Shown: one piece after another, positions 1-7,840 of the stretch
How the letters are laid out: every line of letters begins with the position of its first letter
Numbering within the stretch: position 1 is the stretch's first letter
NCBI GenBank assembly: GCA_003576695.1
Contig: QOZQ01000007.1
Span: 197,277 to 261,276, forward strand
From: Taklimakanibacter lacteus
GTDB lineage: Bacteria > Pseudomonadota > Alphaproteobacteria > Rhizobiales > Aestuariivirgaceae
DNA: 64,000 nucleotides
Direction of reading: 5' to 3'
Program-made: the position numbers and the translations under genes
The notes under the pieces: generated by a model
What the model was told of the DNA's origin: nothing
Databases searched by the model: none
Seen by the model: the letters and a program-made list of their open reading frames with translations, nothing else

Positions 1-830
1 TCGCCTCGGGCAGATTGCGGCTCCAGGCCTTTGGCGTCACCGAGCCGTCGAGCGGGACCGATACTTCCGCGCTCAAGACCACCGCGCAGCGCGACGGCGA
101 CCACTTCATCGTCAACGGCCAGAAGATCTGGACCAGCCGCGCCGAGCATTCCGATCTCATGCTGCTGCTTGCCCGCACCACACCGCAGGCGGACGGCATG
201 AAGCGCAGCGACGGGCTTTCCGTCCTCATCGTCGACATGCGCGACGCCATCGGTCACGGCCTCGCCCTTCGCCCCATCCGCACGATGATGAACCATGCCA
301 CCACCGAGGTCTTCTTCGATGAGCTGCGCGTGCCGGCGGAGAATTTGATCGGCGAGGAAGGCAAGGGCTTCCGCTACATTCTTTCCGGCATGAATGCCGA
401 ACGAATCCTGATCGCGGCCGAATGCGTGGGCGATGCCAAGTGGTTCATCGACAAGGCAACCCTCTATGCGAAGGATCGCCATGTCTTCGGCCGGCCGATC
501 GGCCAGAACCAGGGCATCCAGTTCCCCATCGCCAGGGCCTATGCCAATATGCGCGCGGCCGAGCTCATGGTGCGCGAGGCGCTCGGTCTCTATGAGGCCG
601 GCGGCAATCCGGGGCCGGAAGCCAATATGGCGAAGATGCTGGCGGCCGATGCGTCCTTCGAGGCTGCCAATGCCTGCATCCAGACGCATGGCGGCTTCGG
701 CTTCGCCGAGGAATATGACGTGGAGCGCAAGTTCCGCGAAACGCGCCTCTATCAGGTGGCGCCGATCTCCACCAACATGATCCTGTCCTACCTCGCCGAG
801 CATGTCCTCGGCCTGCCAAGATCCTACTGA
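1..830 (+). CDS. Acyl-CoA dehydrogenase, 5' end outside window
   Basis: FAD-dependent alpha,beta-dehydrogenation of an acyl-CoA. The frame is open to the left window edge, so about 275 C-terminal residues are seen of a protein usually near 380. The AFGVTEPSSGTD stretch is the middle-domain substrate/FAD motif and GGFGFAEEYDVERKFRETR is the C-terminal helical-domain signature. Where short- and medium-chain enzymes carry the catalytic Glu (YEGT), this protein reads QVAPIS. An alternative Glu is present in NAER, the position used by isovaleryl-CoA dehydrogenase types, so the base probably sits there (inference). It ends just before a CoA-transferase gene in the same direction, suggesting a short acyl-CoA catabolic operon. 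Substrate cannot be read from sequence. Confidence 0.95.
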   Translation, partial: ASGRLRLQAFGVTEPSSGTDTSALKTTAQRDGDHFIVNGQKIWTSRAEHSDLMLLLARTTPQADGMKRSDGLSVLIVDMRDAIGHGLALRPIRTMMNHATTEVFFDELRVPAENLIGEEGKGFRYILSGMNAERILIAAECVGDAKWFIDKATLYAKDRHVFGRPIGQNQGIQFPIARAYANMRAAELMVREALGLYEAGGNPGPEANMAKMLAADASFEAANACIQTHGGFGFAEEYDVERKFRETRLYQVAPISTNMILSYLAEHVLGLPRSY

Positions 831-837
831 GGATCGC

Positions 838-1968
838 ATGTCCGAGTGTTCCCGCCCCCTGGCCGGACTTCTCGTCGTGTCGATCGAGCAGGCTGTCGCG
901 GCACCTCTCTGCACCATGCGCCTTGCCGATGGCGGAGCGCGGGTGATCAAGATCGAGCGGCCGGAAGGCGAGACGGCACGGCACTATGATGCGGCGGTCG
1001 AGGGCATGTCGGCCTATTTCGTCTGGCTCAACCGCGGCAAGGAAAGTGCGGCCCTCGATCTCAAATCCGATGCCGATCTGGCGCTGCTTCACCGCATCGT
1101 GGCGAAAGCCGATGTGCTGGTGCAGAATCTGGGTCCCGGCGCCATTGGCCGGCTTGGCCTTGCAAGCGAGACCATCGCTGACAAGTTTCCCCGCCTCATC
1201 GCGGTGAACATCATCGGCTATGGCCAGGACACTTCCTATGCGCAGATGCGCGCCTATGACATGCTGGTGCAGGCCGAAAGCGGTGTCTGCGCGGTGACCG
1301 GGACGCCGGAGCATCCGAGCAAGATCGGCGTCTCCGCCGCCGATATCGCGACCGGCATGAACGCCCATGCCGCCATCCTCGAGGCGCTGATCGCGCGCGG
1401 CAGGACAGGCCGCGGCCGTGTCATCGACGTCGCCATGTTCGACGGCATGGCGGACTGGATGACGGTGCCCTTGCTTCATTTCGAACATGCGCAACGCGAG
1501 ACCGGCCGTCATGGCCTCGCCCATGCCTCGATCTATCCCTATCGTTCCTATCCCTGCCGCGACAAATCGGTCGTCGTCGCCATCCAGCACAAGGGCGAAT
1601 GGCAGAGATTCTGCTCATCGGTCCTGCGACGCCCCGATCTACTCACGGATGAGCGCTTCACCACCAATGAAGCACGCGTCGTCAACCGCCATGCGCTCGA
1701 TGCCGAAATCGAGCCGATCTTCGCAGCGATCGAGCGCCAGGAGGCCATCAGCCGACTGGAGGACGCGCAAATCGCCTGGGGCCGTCTTACCGAAATGCGC
1801 GACCTGCCCCATCATCCAGCCCTTCGCCGCATGACGATTGCCTTGCCCGGCGGCAGGACGATCGAGATTCCCCGACCGGCGGCGCGCGATGATGCTGAGA
1901 AGATTGTACCAGCCGTCCCGGCCATTGGTACCGACACCGAGCGGATTCGTCGCGAATTCGCATCTTGA
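838..1968 (+). CDS. CaiB/BaiF (class III) CoA-transferase
   Basis: Moves CoA between a donor thioester and a free acid through a covalent Asp-CoA intermediate. The 376-residue protein has the N-terminal Rossmann-like CoA site (LADGGARVIKIERPEG) and Asp169 in SAADIATGMNA at the position of the family's catalytic Asp. An ATG 36 bases upstream lies inside the acyl-CoA dehydrogenase; the ATG at 838 is preferred because TGAGGA lies just before it and the product then starts directly on the domain. Only 7 bases separate it from the dehydrogenase stop, so the two are probably co-transcribed and this enzyme probably makes the acyl-CoA the dehydrogenase uses (inference). Confidence 0.94.
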   Translation: MSECSRPLAGLLVVSIEQAVAAPLCTMRLADGGARVIKIERPEGETARHYDAAVEGMSAYFVWLNRGKESAALDLKSDADLALLHRIVAKADVLVQNLGPGAIGRLGLASETIADKFPRLIAVNIIGYGQDTSYAQMRAYDMLVQAESGVCAVTGTPEHPSKIGVSAADIATGMNAHAAILEALIARGRTGRGRVIDVAMFDGMADWMTVPLLHFEHAQRETGRHGLAHASIYPYRSYPCRDKSVVVAIQHKGEWQRFCSSVLRRPDLLTDERFTTNEARVVNRHALDAEIEPIFAAIERQEAISRLEDAQIAWGRLTEMRDLPHHPALRRMTIALPGGRTIEIPRPAARDDAEKIVPAVPAIGTDTERIRREFAS

Positions 1969-2095
1969 GCCTGTCGTCTCAATCCGCGCCAATAACCGTC
2001 GTGACGCCCGCCCTTTCGCTACAAATTGAAAGTCAGCAGGCGCAAAGCGCTGGTGGCTTTGTGATGAAGGCCATGGCGCCTTAGGAGGAAAGCCG

Positions 2096-2935
2096 TCAGA
2101 AATATCCGTCCGACGCCGCCGTCGCTTCCTTCGGTATCTCGACGCCATCGACCAGAATCTTGTCGACGAGCTCGTGATGGAAGCAGATCAGGCCCTTGAT
2201 GCGTTCGGCCTCATGCACCGGATCGGCATAGTACCACACCATGTTCTCGTGGAATTTGCCGTTCACCGTCACATGGTAGTAGCTGGAGATCCCCTTATAG
2301 GGGCAGCGCGAGATATACCGGCTGGGCGAGAGCATATCGAGGCGGGTGTCGTTGATCGGAAGATAATGACGGGTCGGATGCCCGGTCTCGAACAGGAAGA
2401 CGCCGCGCCGTGAATCGGCAACCATCTCGCCATCGAGAATGACCTGGACACGCCTGGACGACGGCAGGCAATCGACCCGCCGGAAGGGATCGCGCGCATG
2501 GACGAAGATCTCCTCGTCCTCCTCATGCCAGCTGGTCATCTTGGCCCAGGAGAACGCCATATAGTCGGCGATCGGCGGACAGCCCTTGACGGGATCGAGA
2601 TAGCGCCAGGCCGCGTCCTCGACGAGAGTGACGCCGGTATTGAGCGAGTAATGGGTCGCGACACCTTTGAAGGGCGTCTCGGTCGTGGTCACGCTGGGCA
2701 GCAGGAAATCCTGGCGCACGTCGCTCATCGGAAAATAGTAGACCGGCAGATGGTCGGATTCATAAAGCACCAGCGCCCGCGTGCTGTCGGCGACCACGAG
2801 TTCGCCCACCTGCACGCGGATCCGCTTCGGCGAGGGCATGGTGAAGACCACATAGCCCGGCTCGAAGTCATACTGGACGATCTGGTCGAGAATGGGAAAA
2901 TGCGGTCCGCGACCGCGCAGATGAGGCTTGCGCAT
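2096..2935 (-). CDS. Double DUF427-domain protein
   Basis: Two copies of the DUF427 fold lie in tandem. The first contains FTMPSPKRIRVQVGELVVADS and the second SSRRVQVILDGEMVADSRRG. Each is followed by the family's Y(Y/L)(F/P)xxD(V/T)R and PYKG / PFKG strands and a WxY-DP motif. No catalytic role is established for the family and none can be read here. Start is uncertain: the ATG at 2935 gives MRKPHLRGRG, and a second in-frame ATG at 2968 would add 11 Arg-rich residues; neither has a clear Shine-Dalgarno. The gene stands alone, convergent with the CoA-transferase and followed on the same strand by no obvious partner. Confidence 0.85.
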   Translation of the reverse strand: MRKPHLRGRGPHFPILDQIVQYDFEPGYVVFTMPSPKRIRVQVGELVVADSTRALVLYESDHLPVYYFPMSDVRQDFLLPSVTTTETPFKGVATHYSLNTGVTLVEDAAWRYLDPVKGCPPIADYMAFSWAKMTSWHEEDEEIFVHARDPFRRVDCLPSSRRVQVILDGEMVADSRRGVFLFETGHPTRHYLPINDTRLDMLSPSRYISRCPYKGISSYYHVTVNGKFHENMVWYYADPVHEAERIKGLICFHHELVDKILVDGVEIPKEATAASDGYF

Positions 2936-2979
2936 GCTGGTATTATCTCGTCTTCTGGTTCTTGGCATTAAAGGCTGGA

Positions 2980-4635
2980 TCAGCCTACCGTCACGCGGTC
3001 GAGGAGCAATCCAGCCGCAATCTGGGGAAGCCCGCCGATCGTCTTGCGCACCGGCACGAGGAGATCGGGGAAATAGCTGAAGATGATGGGCACTTCGTCC
3101 AGCAGGAATTTCTGTATCTTGGACGCAGCATCGCGCTTCGCCGACAGGTCGAGAGCCTTGAGATAGTCGGCGACGAGCCCGTCATAGTCCGGGTTCTTGA
3201 AATGCGCCGCATTCCACGGACCGGTGCTCACCAGCGGGCTTTTGAGGAAGACATCGGGCACGCTGCGGTGGGCATAGTCGGTGATGCCGAGCGGGCTGTC
3301 TAGCCAGTCCGACTGGCCGAACACCGCCTTGCCGTAATATTTGTCCTGATCCTCGATATTGAGCGACACGCGAACGCCGATCTCCTTGGCGAAATTCTGG
3401 AAGAGCTGGGCATAGGCCGGGATATCGGCATAGCGCAGCGTCGTCAGGGTGATGTCGAAGCCGTCGGCAAGGCCCGCTTCGGACAAAAGCTGCCTGGCTT
3501 TGGCGATGTCCTGCTTGCGCTGCGGCACCGATGCGTCGGTGACCGGAAAGCCCGGCGCGAAGGGACTGTCATTGCCCGGCGCCGCCATGCCGCGGCACAG
3601 CCCGTCGACCAGCTTGTTGCGATCGATCGAGAGCGCCAGCGCCTGGCGCACGCGCTTGTCGGTGAAGGGTGCGGTGTCGCAGCGCATATGCAGCTGGCGA
3701 TGCGCGGTCGAGGCCACCCGCAGGATGGTGATGTCCGGATTGGCGGCAACGGCGCGACTGGCATCGAGCGGGATCGCATCGAGGATGTCGACCTCGCCGC
3801 CCTGCAGCGCCAGGATGCGCGGCTGCACATCGCCATAGAACTTGAATTCGAGACGGTCGGGCATAGCCTTCTCGCCCCAGTAGTCGGGATTGCGCAGGAA
3901 GGACGCCCCGATCTTGGGCTTATAGGATTCAAGCCGGAAGGGCCCGGTGCCGTCGAAGGTCTTCTCGTAATCGCCCTTGTAGTCGGCCGGTAAAATGAGG
4001 GCGTTGTAGTTGTCGATCGATACCGAATAGGGAAAGCTGCCATTCGGCGCGTCGAGATGGAAGGCGACCGTGTGATCGTCGAGCTTGCGCGTGCCGCCCT
4101 TGGACAACAGCCCCTTGAAGACCGAGAGCGCATTGGATGTGCCGGCGGAATCGGAGAGGCGATCGAAGGTCGCCACCACATCATCGGCCGTGAACAGCTT
4201 GCCGCTGTGGAATTTGACTCCGCGGCGCAATTTGAAGGTCCACACGCTGCCATCTTCATTGGTCGACCAGCTCTCGGCCAAAACGGGCCTGAGCGTCAGA
4301 TCGGGCTCGGTCACGCACAGGAACTCGCTGGCCTGGAAGGCAAGCTGGTAGCTGCCGCTGTCATAAAAAGTGACGGGGTCGATCGCGCCGCCCGGCACCG
4401 CTATCCCTGCCCGCACGGTCCCGCCCGGCTTGCCGGCCGCCCGGACGCTGCGAGTGCCGAGCCCGGTTTCGGCCAGAAGTGCCCCCATCAAGGGAAGCGA
4501 CAGTCCCAGGACGCTGCCATGGCGCAGGAAATCACGCCGGTCGACTTTGCCGGCCAGGAGGAGATCGATGGCTGAGTTTTCGACAGGCCCGAGCTTCCGG
4601 CGTACAGCATCGAAAATCCTGAAATGGCTTGCCAT
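2980..4635 (-). CDS. ABC transporter substrate-binding protein, family 5, Tat-exported
   Basis: Periplasmic solute-binding protein of the peptide/opine/nickel class (SBP_bac_5), 551 residues. The start at 4635 has a good ribosome site (AAGGA about 8 bases upstream); an earlier ATG at 4722 would overlap the divergent promoter. After a short N-terminal extension, KVDRRDFLRHG followed by a Leu-rich segment is a twin-arginine signal, so the protein is probably exported folded. The family signature LRRGVKFHSGKLFTADDV is present in the N-lobe. No permease or ATPase genes adjoin it, so it must use components encoded elsewhere, perhaps the split importer at 11-19 kb. The divergent LysR gene probably controls it. 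Confidence 0.93.
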   Translation of the reverse strand: MASHFRIFDAVRRKLGPVENSAIDLLLAGKVDRRDFLRHGSVLGLSLPLMGALLAETGLGTRSVRAAGKPGGTVRAGIAVPGGAIDPVTFYDSGSYQLAFQASEFLCVTEPDLTLRPVLAESWSTNEDGSVWTFKLRRGVKFHSGKLFTADDVVATFDRLSDSAGTSNALSVFKGLLSKGGTRKLDDHTVAFHLDAPNGSFPYSVSIDNYNALILPADYKGDYEKTFDGTGPFRLESYKPKIGASFLRNPDYWGEKAMPDRLEFKFYGDVQPRILALQGGEVDILDAIPLDASRAVAANPDITILRVASTAHRQLHMRCDTAPFTDKRVRQALALSIDRNKLVDGLCRGMAAPGNDSPFAPGFPVTDASVPQRKQDIAKARQLLSEAGLADGFDITLTTLRYADIPAYAQLFQNFAKEIGVRVSLNIEDQDKYYGKAVFGQSDWLDSPLGITDYAHRSVPDVFLKSPLVSTGPWNAAHFKNPDYDGLVADYLKALDLSAKRDAASKIQKFLLDEVPIIFSYFPDLLVPVRKTIGGLPQIAAGLLLDRVTVG

Positions 4636-4706
4636 CGTCGCGTTCCTTGATAGCATGAGAAAGAGCCCATCTAACGCTGGTTTCTCGACGACCGAAAAGC
4701 GATATT

Positions 4707-4727
4707 TTTTGATGGTCTCCATCGAAA
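4707..4727. promoter_or_regulatory. Candidate LysR operator in the divergent intergenic region
   Basis: The 116-base gap between the divergent binding-protein and LysR genes contains GATGG-TCT-CCATC (4711-4723), flanked by TTT and AAA, giving a 21-base imperfect dyad in an otherwise AT-rich patch. LysR regulators commonly bind such dyads between themselves and a divergent target. Binding is inferred. Confidence 0.45.
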
Positions 4728-4751
4728 TTTTTGATGCTGGGGTGGATTCAC

Positions 4752-5642
4752 TTGGATACTGAGAACCTGCGCAGCTTCATCGAGGTGGCCACCCATGGCA
4801 GCTTCACCATTGCCGCCGGCCGGCTCAATCTCGCCCAATCGACGATCAGCGCGCGTATTCGCGGGCTCGAGGAGCAGCTTGGCCGACGCCTCTTCCTGCG
4901 CGATCGCGACGGCGTGGCGCTGACCCCGGCGGGCCGGCAGTTCCTTCAACATGCGACAGCGATCACCCGCACCTGGGAACAGGCGCGCCAGGATATCGCC
5001 GTGCCGGAAGGCTATGAGCATCTGCTGCGGCTGACGGCGCCCGCTTATTTGTGGGATCCGATCGTGATGCCATGGATGAGATGGATGCGCGAGCAAAGGC
5101 CCAATGTGGCGCTCAGGCTGGATGGCAGCTTTTCCGATGCCGCGGTCGATCATCTGGCGGATGGGCTCCTCGATATCTGCATCGTCTACCTGCCGCGTTC
5201 GCATCCCGGCATCGCCTTCGAGGTGCTCGCCCTCGACAAGGTCGTCCTCGTCCAGCACATGGCGCAAGCCGGCCACTGGAACGACAATTACATGCTCGTC
5301 GACTGGGGCCTCGAATTCCGCATCGAGCATGATCGCGCTTTCGCGAACATGACGAGGCCCGCCATCTCGACGGGCTCGGTTTTCGGCGCGCTGCGCTATG
5401 TGCTGTCGCAACAGGCTGCCGCCTATCTGCCGCTCAGCGCGGTCGAGCGCCATATCGAGCGCGGCGAGCTGAAGCGCGTCGACGGCGCTCCCGTCTTCCA
5501 GCGGCCGGTCTATCTCTCCTATCCGAGCCATCTCGCCACATCCGATGTCACCGAAACCGCGCTTGCCGGGTTGCGGCTATTGGGCAAGAGCTGGTCCGGC
5601 AGCGCCGCCGGCAATTCCCCTGACCCGGAACGCAGATCTTGA
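4752..5642 (+). CDS. LysR-family transcriptional regulator
   Basis: N-terminal winged helix: ENLRSFIEVATHGSFTIAAG then LNLAQSTISARIRGLEEQLG is the classic LysR recognition helix, followed by the LFLRDRDGVALTPAG wing and a periplasmic-binding-like effector domain to about residue 290. A TTG at 4752 is preferred as start because GGGGTGG precedes it at proper spacing and the product then begins M-DTENLRSF, as in most family members; an ATG at 4734 is in frame. Transcribed away from the family 5 binding protein, which is its likely target. Effector unknown. Confidence 0.93.
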   Translation: MDTENLRSFIEVATHGSFTIAAGRLNLAQSTISARIRGLEEQLGRRLFLRDRDGVALTPAGRQFLQHATAITRTWEQARQDIAVPEGYEHLLRLTAPAYLWDPIVMPWMRWMREQRPNVALRLDGSFSDAAVDHLADGLLDICIVYLPRSHPGIAFEVLALDKVVLVQHMAQAGHWNDNYMLVDWGLEFRIEHDRAFANMTRPAISTGSVFGALRYVLSQQAAAYLPLSAVERHIERGELKRVDGAPVFQRPVYLSYPSHLATSDVTETALAGLRLLGKSWSGSAAGNSPDPERRS

Positions 5643-5671
5643 GAAACTGATTCAAGCATCGGAGAAGCGAT

Positions 5672-6673
5672 ATGAGCGTGCGTGTCGGAATCATCGGGGT
5701 CGGGGTCATGGGCAGCGATCACGCCCGCACCCTCATCGCCAATGTGCCGGGCGCGCAATTGCGATCGCTCCATGATGCCGACCCGGCGCGCGCCAGAATG
5801 GTCGCCGATGAGACGGGCGCCGGGACGGTCGCCGGCGACCCTCTTGCCATCGTCAATGACAAGCAGATCGATGCGGTGCTCATCGCCTCGCCCGACAGCA
5901 CGCACCGCAATCTCACGCTGGCCTGCCTCGCGGCCGGAAAGCCGGTGCTGTGCGAGAAGCCGCTCGCCCCCACCGCACAGGAATGCCTCGATGTCATCGC
6001 GGCCGAGACACGCATCGGCCGGCGGCTGGTGCAGATCGGCTATATGCGCCGCTTCGATCCCGCCTATGTCGAAATGAAAGCGGTGCTGGGCTCGGGCAGG
6101 CTCGGCCAGGCGCTGATGTTCCATTGCTTCCACCGCAATGTCTCGGCCCCGCCCTGGTTCGATTCCAGGATGGCCATCACCAATTCGGCGGTGCATGAAT
6201 TCGACATCGCGCGCTGGATGCTGGATGGCGACTTCGTGAAAGTGCAGGTGTTCCGCCCAACCGCGACGGCGCCTGACGGAACCGGCGCCCCGGTCTTTCT
6301 GGTTCTCGAAACCTCGGGTGGTCAGCTCGTCAATATCGAGACCTTCAACAATGCGGGCTACGGCTATGACGTGCGGGGCGAACTCGTCTGCGAGAAGGGA
6401 AGCGTATCGCTCCGGGCGCCCGTCAACAGCGAGACCAACCACGCTCTCGTCCACGGCACCTCATATCCGCCCGACTGGCGAGGACGCTTCGCGGCGGCCT
6501 ATCGCCTGCAGCTGCAAGCCTGGATCCGGTCGATCGCGGCCGGCAACTCCACCGGCGCCAGCGCCTGGGATGGCTATGCCGCGGGCGCCACGGCGGAAGC
6601 CGCATTGCTGTCGCTGGTCGAAGGCCGGCCGGTCGCCATTACGCTCGATGAACGGCCGCGCTTCTACCGATGA
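5672..6673 (+). CDS. Gfo/Idh/MocA oxidoreductase, inositol 2-dehydrogenase-like
   Basis: NAD(P)-dependent sugar or polyol dehydrogenase, 333 residues. The N-terminal Rossmann motif is GIIGVGVMGSDHA; the CEKPL motif with the conserved Lys is at about residues 92-96; HEFDIARWMLDGDF holds the catalytic-site His/Asp region. YMRRFDPAYVEMK and the overall order resemble IolG, but no other iol genes are nearby, so substrate is open (myo-inositol, scyllo-inositol or another cyclitol/sugar). GGAGAAG lies 7 bases before the ATG. It follows the LysR gene by 29 bases and may be co-transcribed. Confidence 0.92.
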   Translation: MSVRVGIIGVGVMGSDHARTLIANVPGAQLRSLHDADPARARMVADETGAGTVAGDPLAIVNDKQIDAVLIASPDSTHRNLTLACLAAGKPVLCEKPLAPTAQECLDVIAAETRIGRRLVQIGYMRRFDPAYVEMKAVLGSGRLGQALMFHCFHRNVSAPPWFDSRMAITNSAVHEFDIARWMLDGDFVKVQVFRPTATAPDGTGAPVFLVLETSGGQLVNIETFNNAGYGYDVRGELVCEKGSVSLRAPVNSETNHALVHGTSYPPDWRGRFAAAYRLQLQAWIRSIAAGNSTGASAWDGYAAGATAEAALLSLVEGRPVAITLDERPRFYR

Positions 6674-6731
6674 TCGCGAAGGCATCTGCGGGCGTTCGGC
6701 TTTCTTGGCCATGGAATTGAACCGGAGCGCA

Positions 6732-6765
6732 GATGTGCGAAATCGCACATCCATGCCGTGCATGG
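6732..6765. repeat. Two adjacent small inverted repeats upstream of the hydrolase-protease cassette
   Basis: GATGTGCGA-AA-TCGCACATC (6732-6751) is a perfect 9-base dyad. It is followed immediately by CCATGC-CGT-GCATGG (6751-6765), a perfect 6-base dyad. No T-run follows, so this is not a standard intrinsic terminator. They could be an operator pair for the genes starting at 6879 or a stem for transcript processing after the IolG-like gene. Confidence 0.5.
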
Positions 6766-6878
6766 CGGACTATGATCCGCAGGATATTCCGGCACGGCTC
6801 CTCGCCTTCATTTGACTATGCCTGAATTACCGGGACCCGCGCCATCTGTCCTCATCTGCAACAGCGAGCGGAACGACC

Positions 6879-7817
6879 ATGGCGAAAAAACCGAACCTGG
6901 CGAAGGCAATCTCCATAGGCAAGGCATTGGCCGCCCAGACGCTGAAACGCCGGTCGCGCGCCTTGCAGAAGCGCCGCAAGGCGCTCGAGGCCAAGGGCAT
7001 AAAGGTCGCGCCGGCGAAGAAAGGCGCCGCCGGCAAACAGGCGCTCGCCAAGGCGCCCGTCACCCATGCAAGCGCCGGCGTTCTCATTGCCGAAGGCGAT
7101 TCCTGGTTCGACTATCCGTTCTACGATGTCCTGAGCGAGCTCGAGGACGGCTTTGGATTCGACATCGAATCCGTGGCGCATCGCGGCGATACGATCGAGG
7201 ACATGGCCTATACGGGCGGGCAATTGGATGAATTCTCCCGTCTCGTCGAGAAGGTCCTGCGCACCGGCGTCCGGCCGCGTGCGATCCTTCTCTCGGGCGG
7301 CGGCAACGATGTTGCCGGCGATGAGTTCGCGATATTGCTCAACCACGCCGCATCGAGCATTGCCGGCCTCAATGATTCAGTCGTCACTGGCGTGATCGAC
7401 GAGCGCGCGCGGGACGCCTATGCCACCATCCTGAGCGCCATCACGGCGATCTGCACCAACCATCTGGGCCAGCCCCTCCCCATCGTCGTCCATGGCTATG
7501 ATTATCCCGTGCCGGACGGCCGTGGCTATCTGGGCGGCTTCGGCCCCTTGCCGGGCCCCTGGCTCGACCCTGGCTTCCGCCGCAAGGGATATGCACAGAT
7601 GACGCAGCGCAAGCAGATCTGCGTCGCCCTCATCGACCGGTTCAATGCGATGCTGAAAAGCCTGGCCGGCAAGCCGCCTTTCGCGCATGTGAAGTTTCTC
7701 GACTTGCGCAACACATTGGCGGCAGGGGCGACCTATAAGAATGATTGGGAGAACGAGTTGCACCCGACCGAGAGAGGCTACCAGAAGGTCGCCGCGAAAT
7801 TCGCCGGCGCCGTTTGA
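6879..7817 (+). CDS. SGNH/GDSL-type hydrolase with a basic N-terminal tail
   Basis: Residues 1-60 are rich in Lys, Arg and Ala (AQTLKRRSRALQKRRKALE) and have no signal peptide. The rest is an SGNH esterase-like domain: block I AEGDSWFDYP with Ser75, block III GGGNDVAGDEF at 141-150 with Asn143, and block V NELHPTERG with the C-terminal His at about 295. GDSW in place of GDSL is seen in some families. The catalytic set is intact, so this should be an active ester, thioester or phospho-lipid hydrolase; substrate unknown. It is followed 23 bases later by a gingipain-like protease with its own basic C-terminal tail, so the products probably act together. The basic tail suggests binding to nucleic acid or acidic membrane (inference). 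Confidence 0.85.
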   Translation: MAKKPNLAKAISIGKALAAQTLKRRSRALQKRRKALEAKGIKVAPAKKGAAGKQALAKAPVTHASAGVLIAEGDSWFDYPFYDVLSELEDGFGFDIESVAHRGDTIEDMAYTGGQLDEFSRLVEKVLRTGVRPRAILLSGGGNDVAGDEFAILLNHAASSIAGLNDSVVTGVIDERARDAYATILSAITAICTNHLGQPLPIVVHGYDYPVPDGRGYLGGFGPLPGPWLDPGFRRKGYAQMTQRKQICVALIDRFNAMLKSLAGKPPFAHVKFLDLRNTLAAGATYKNDWENELHPTERGYQKVAAKFAGAV

Positions 7818-7840
7818 CGCGCCAATAAGGGAGGATGATC

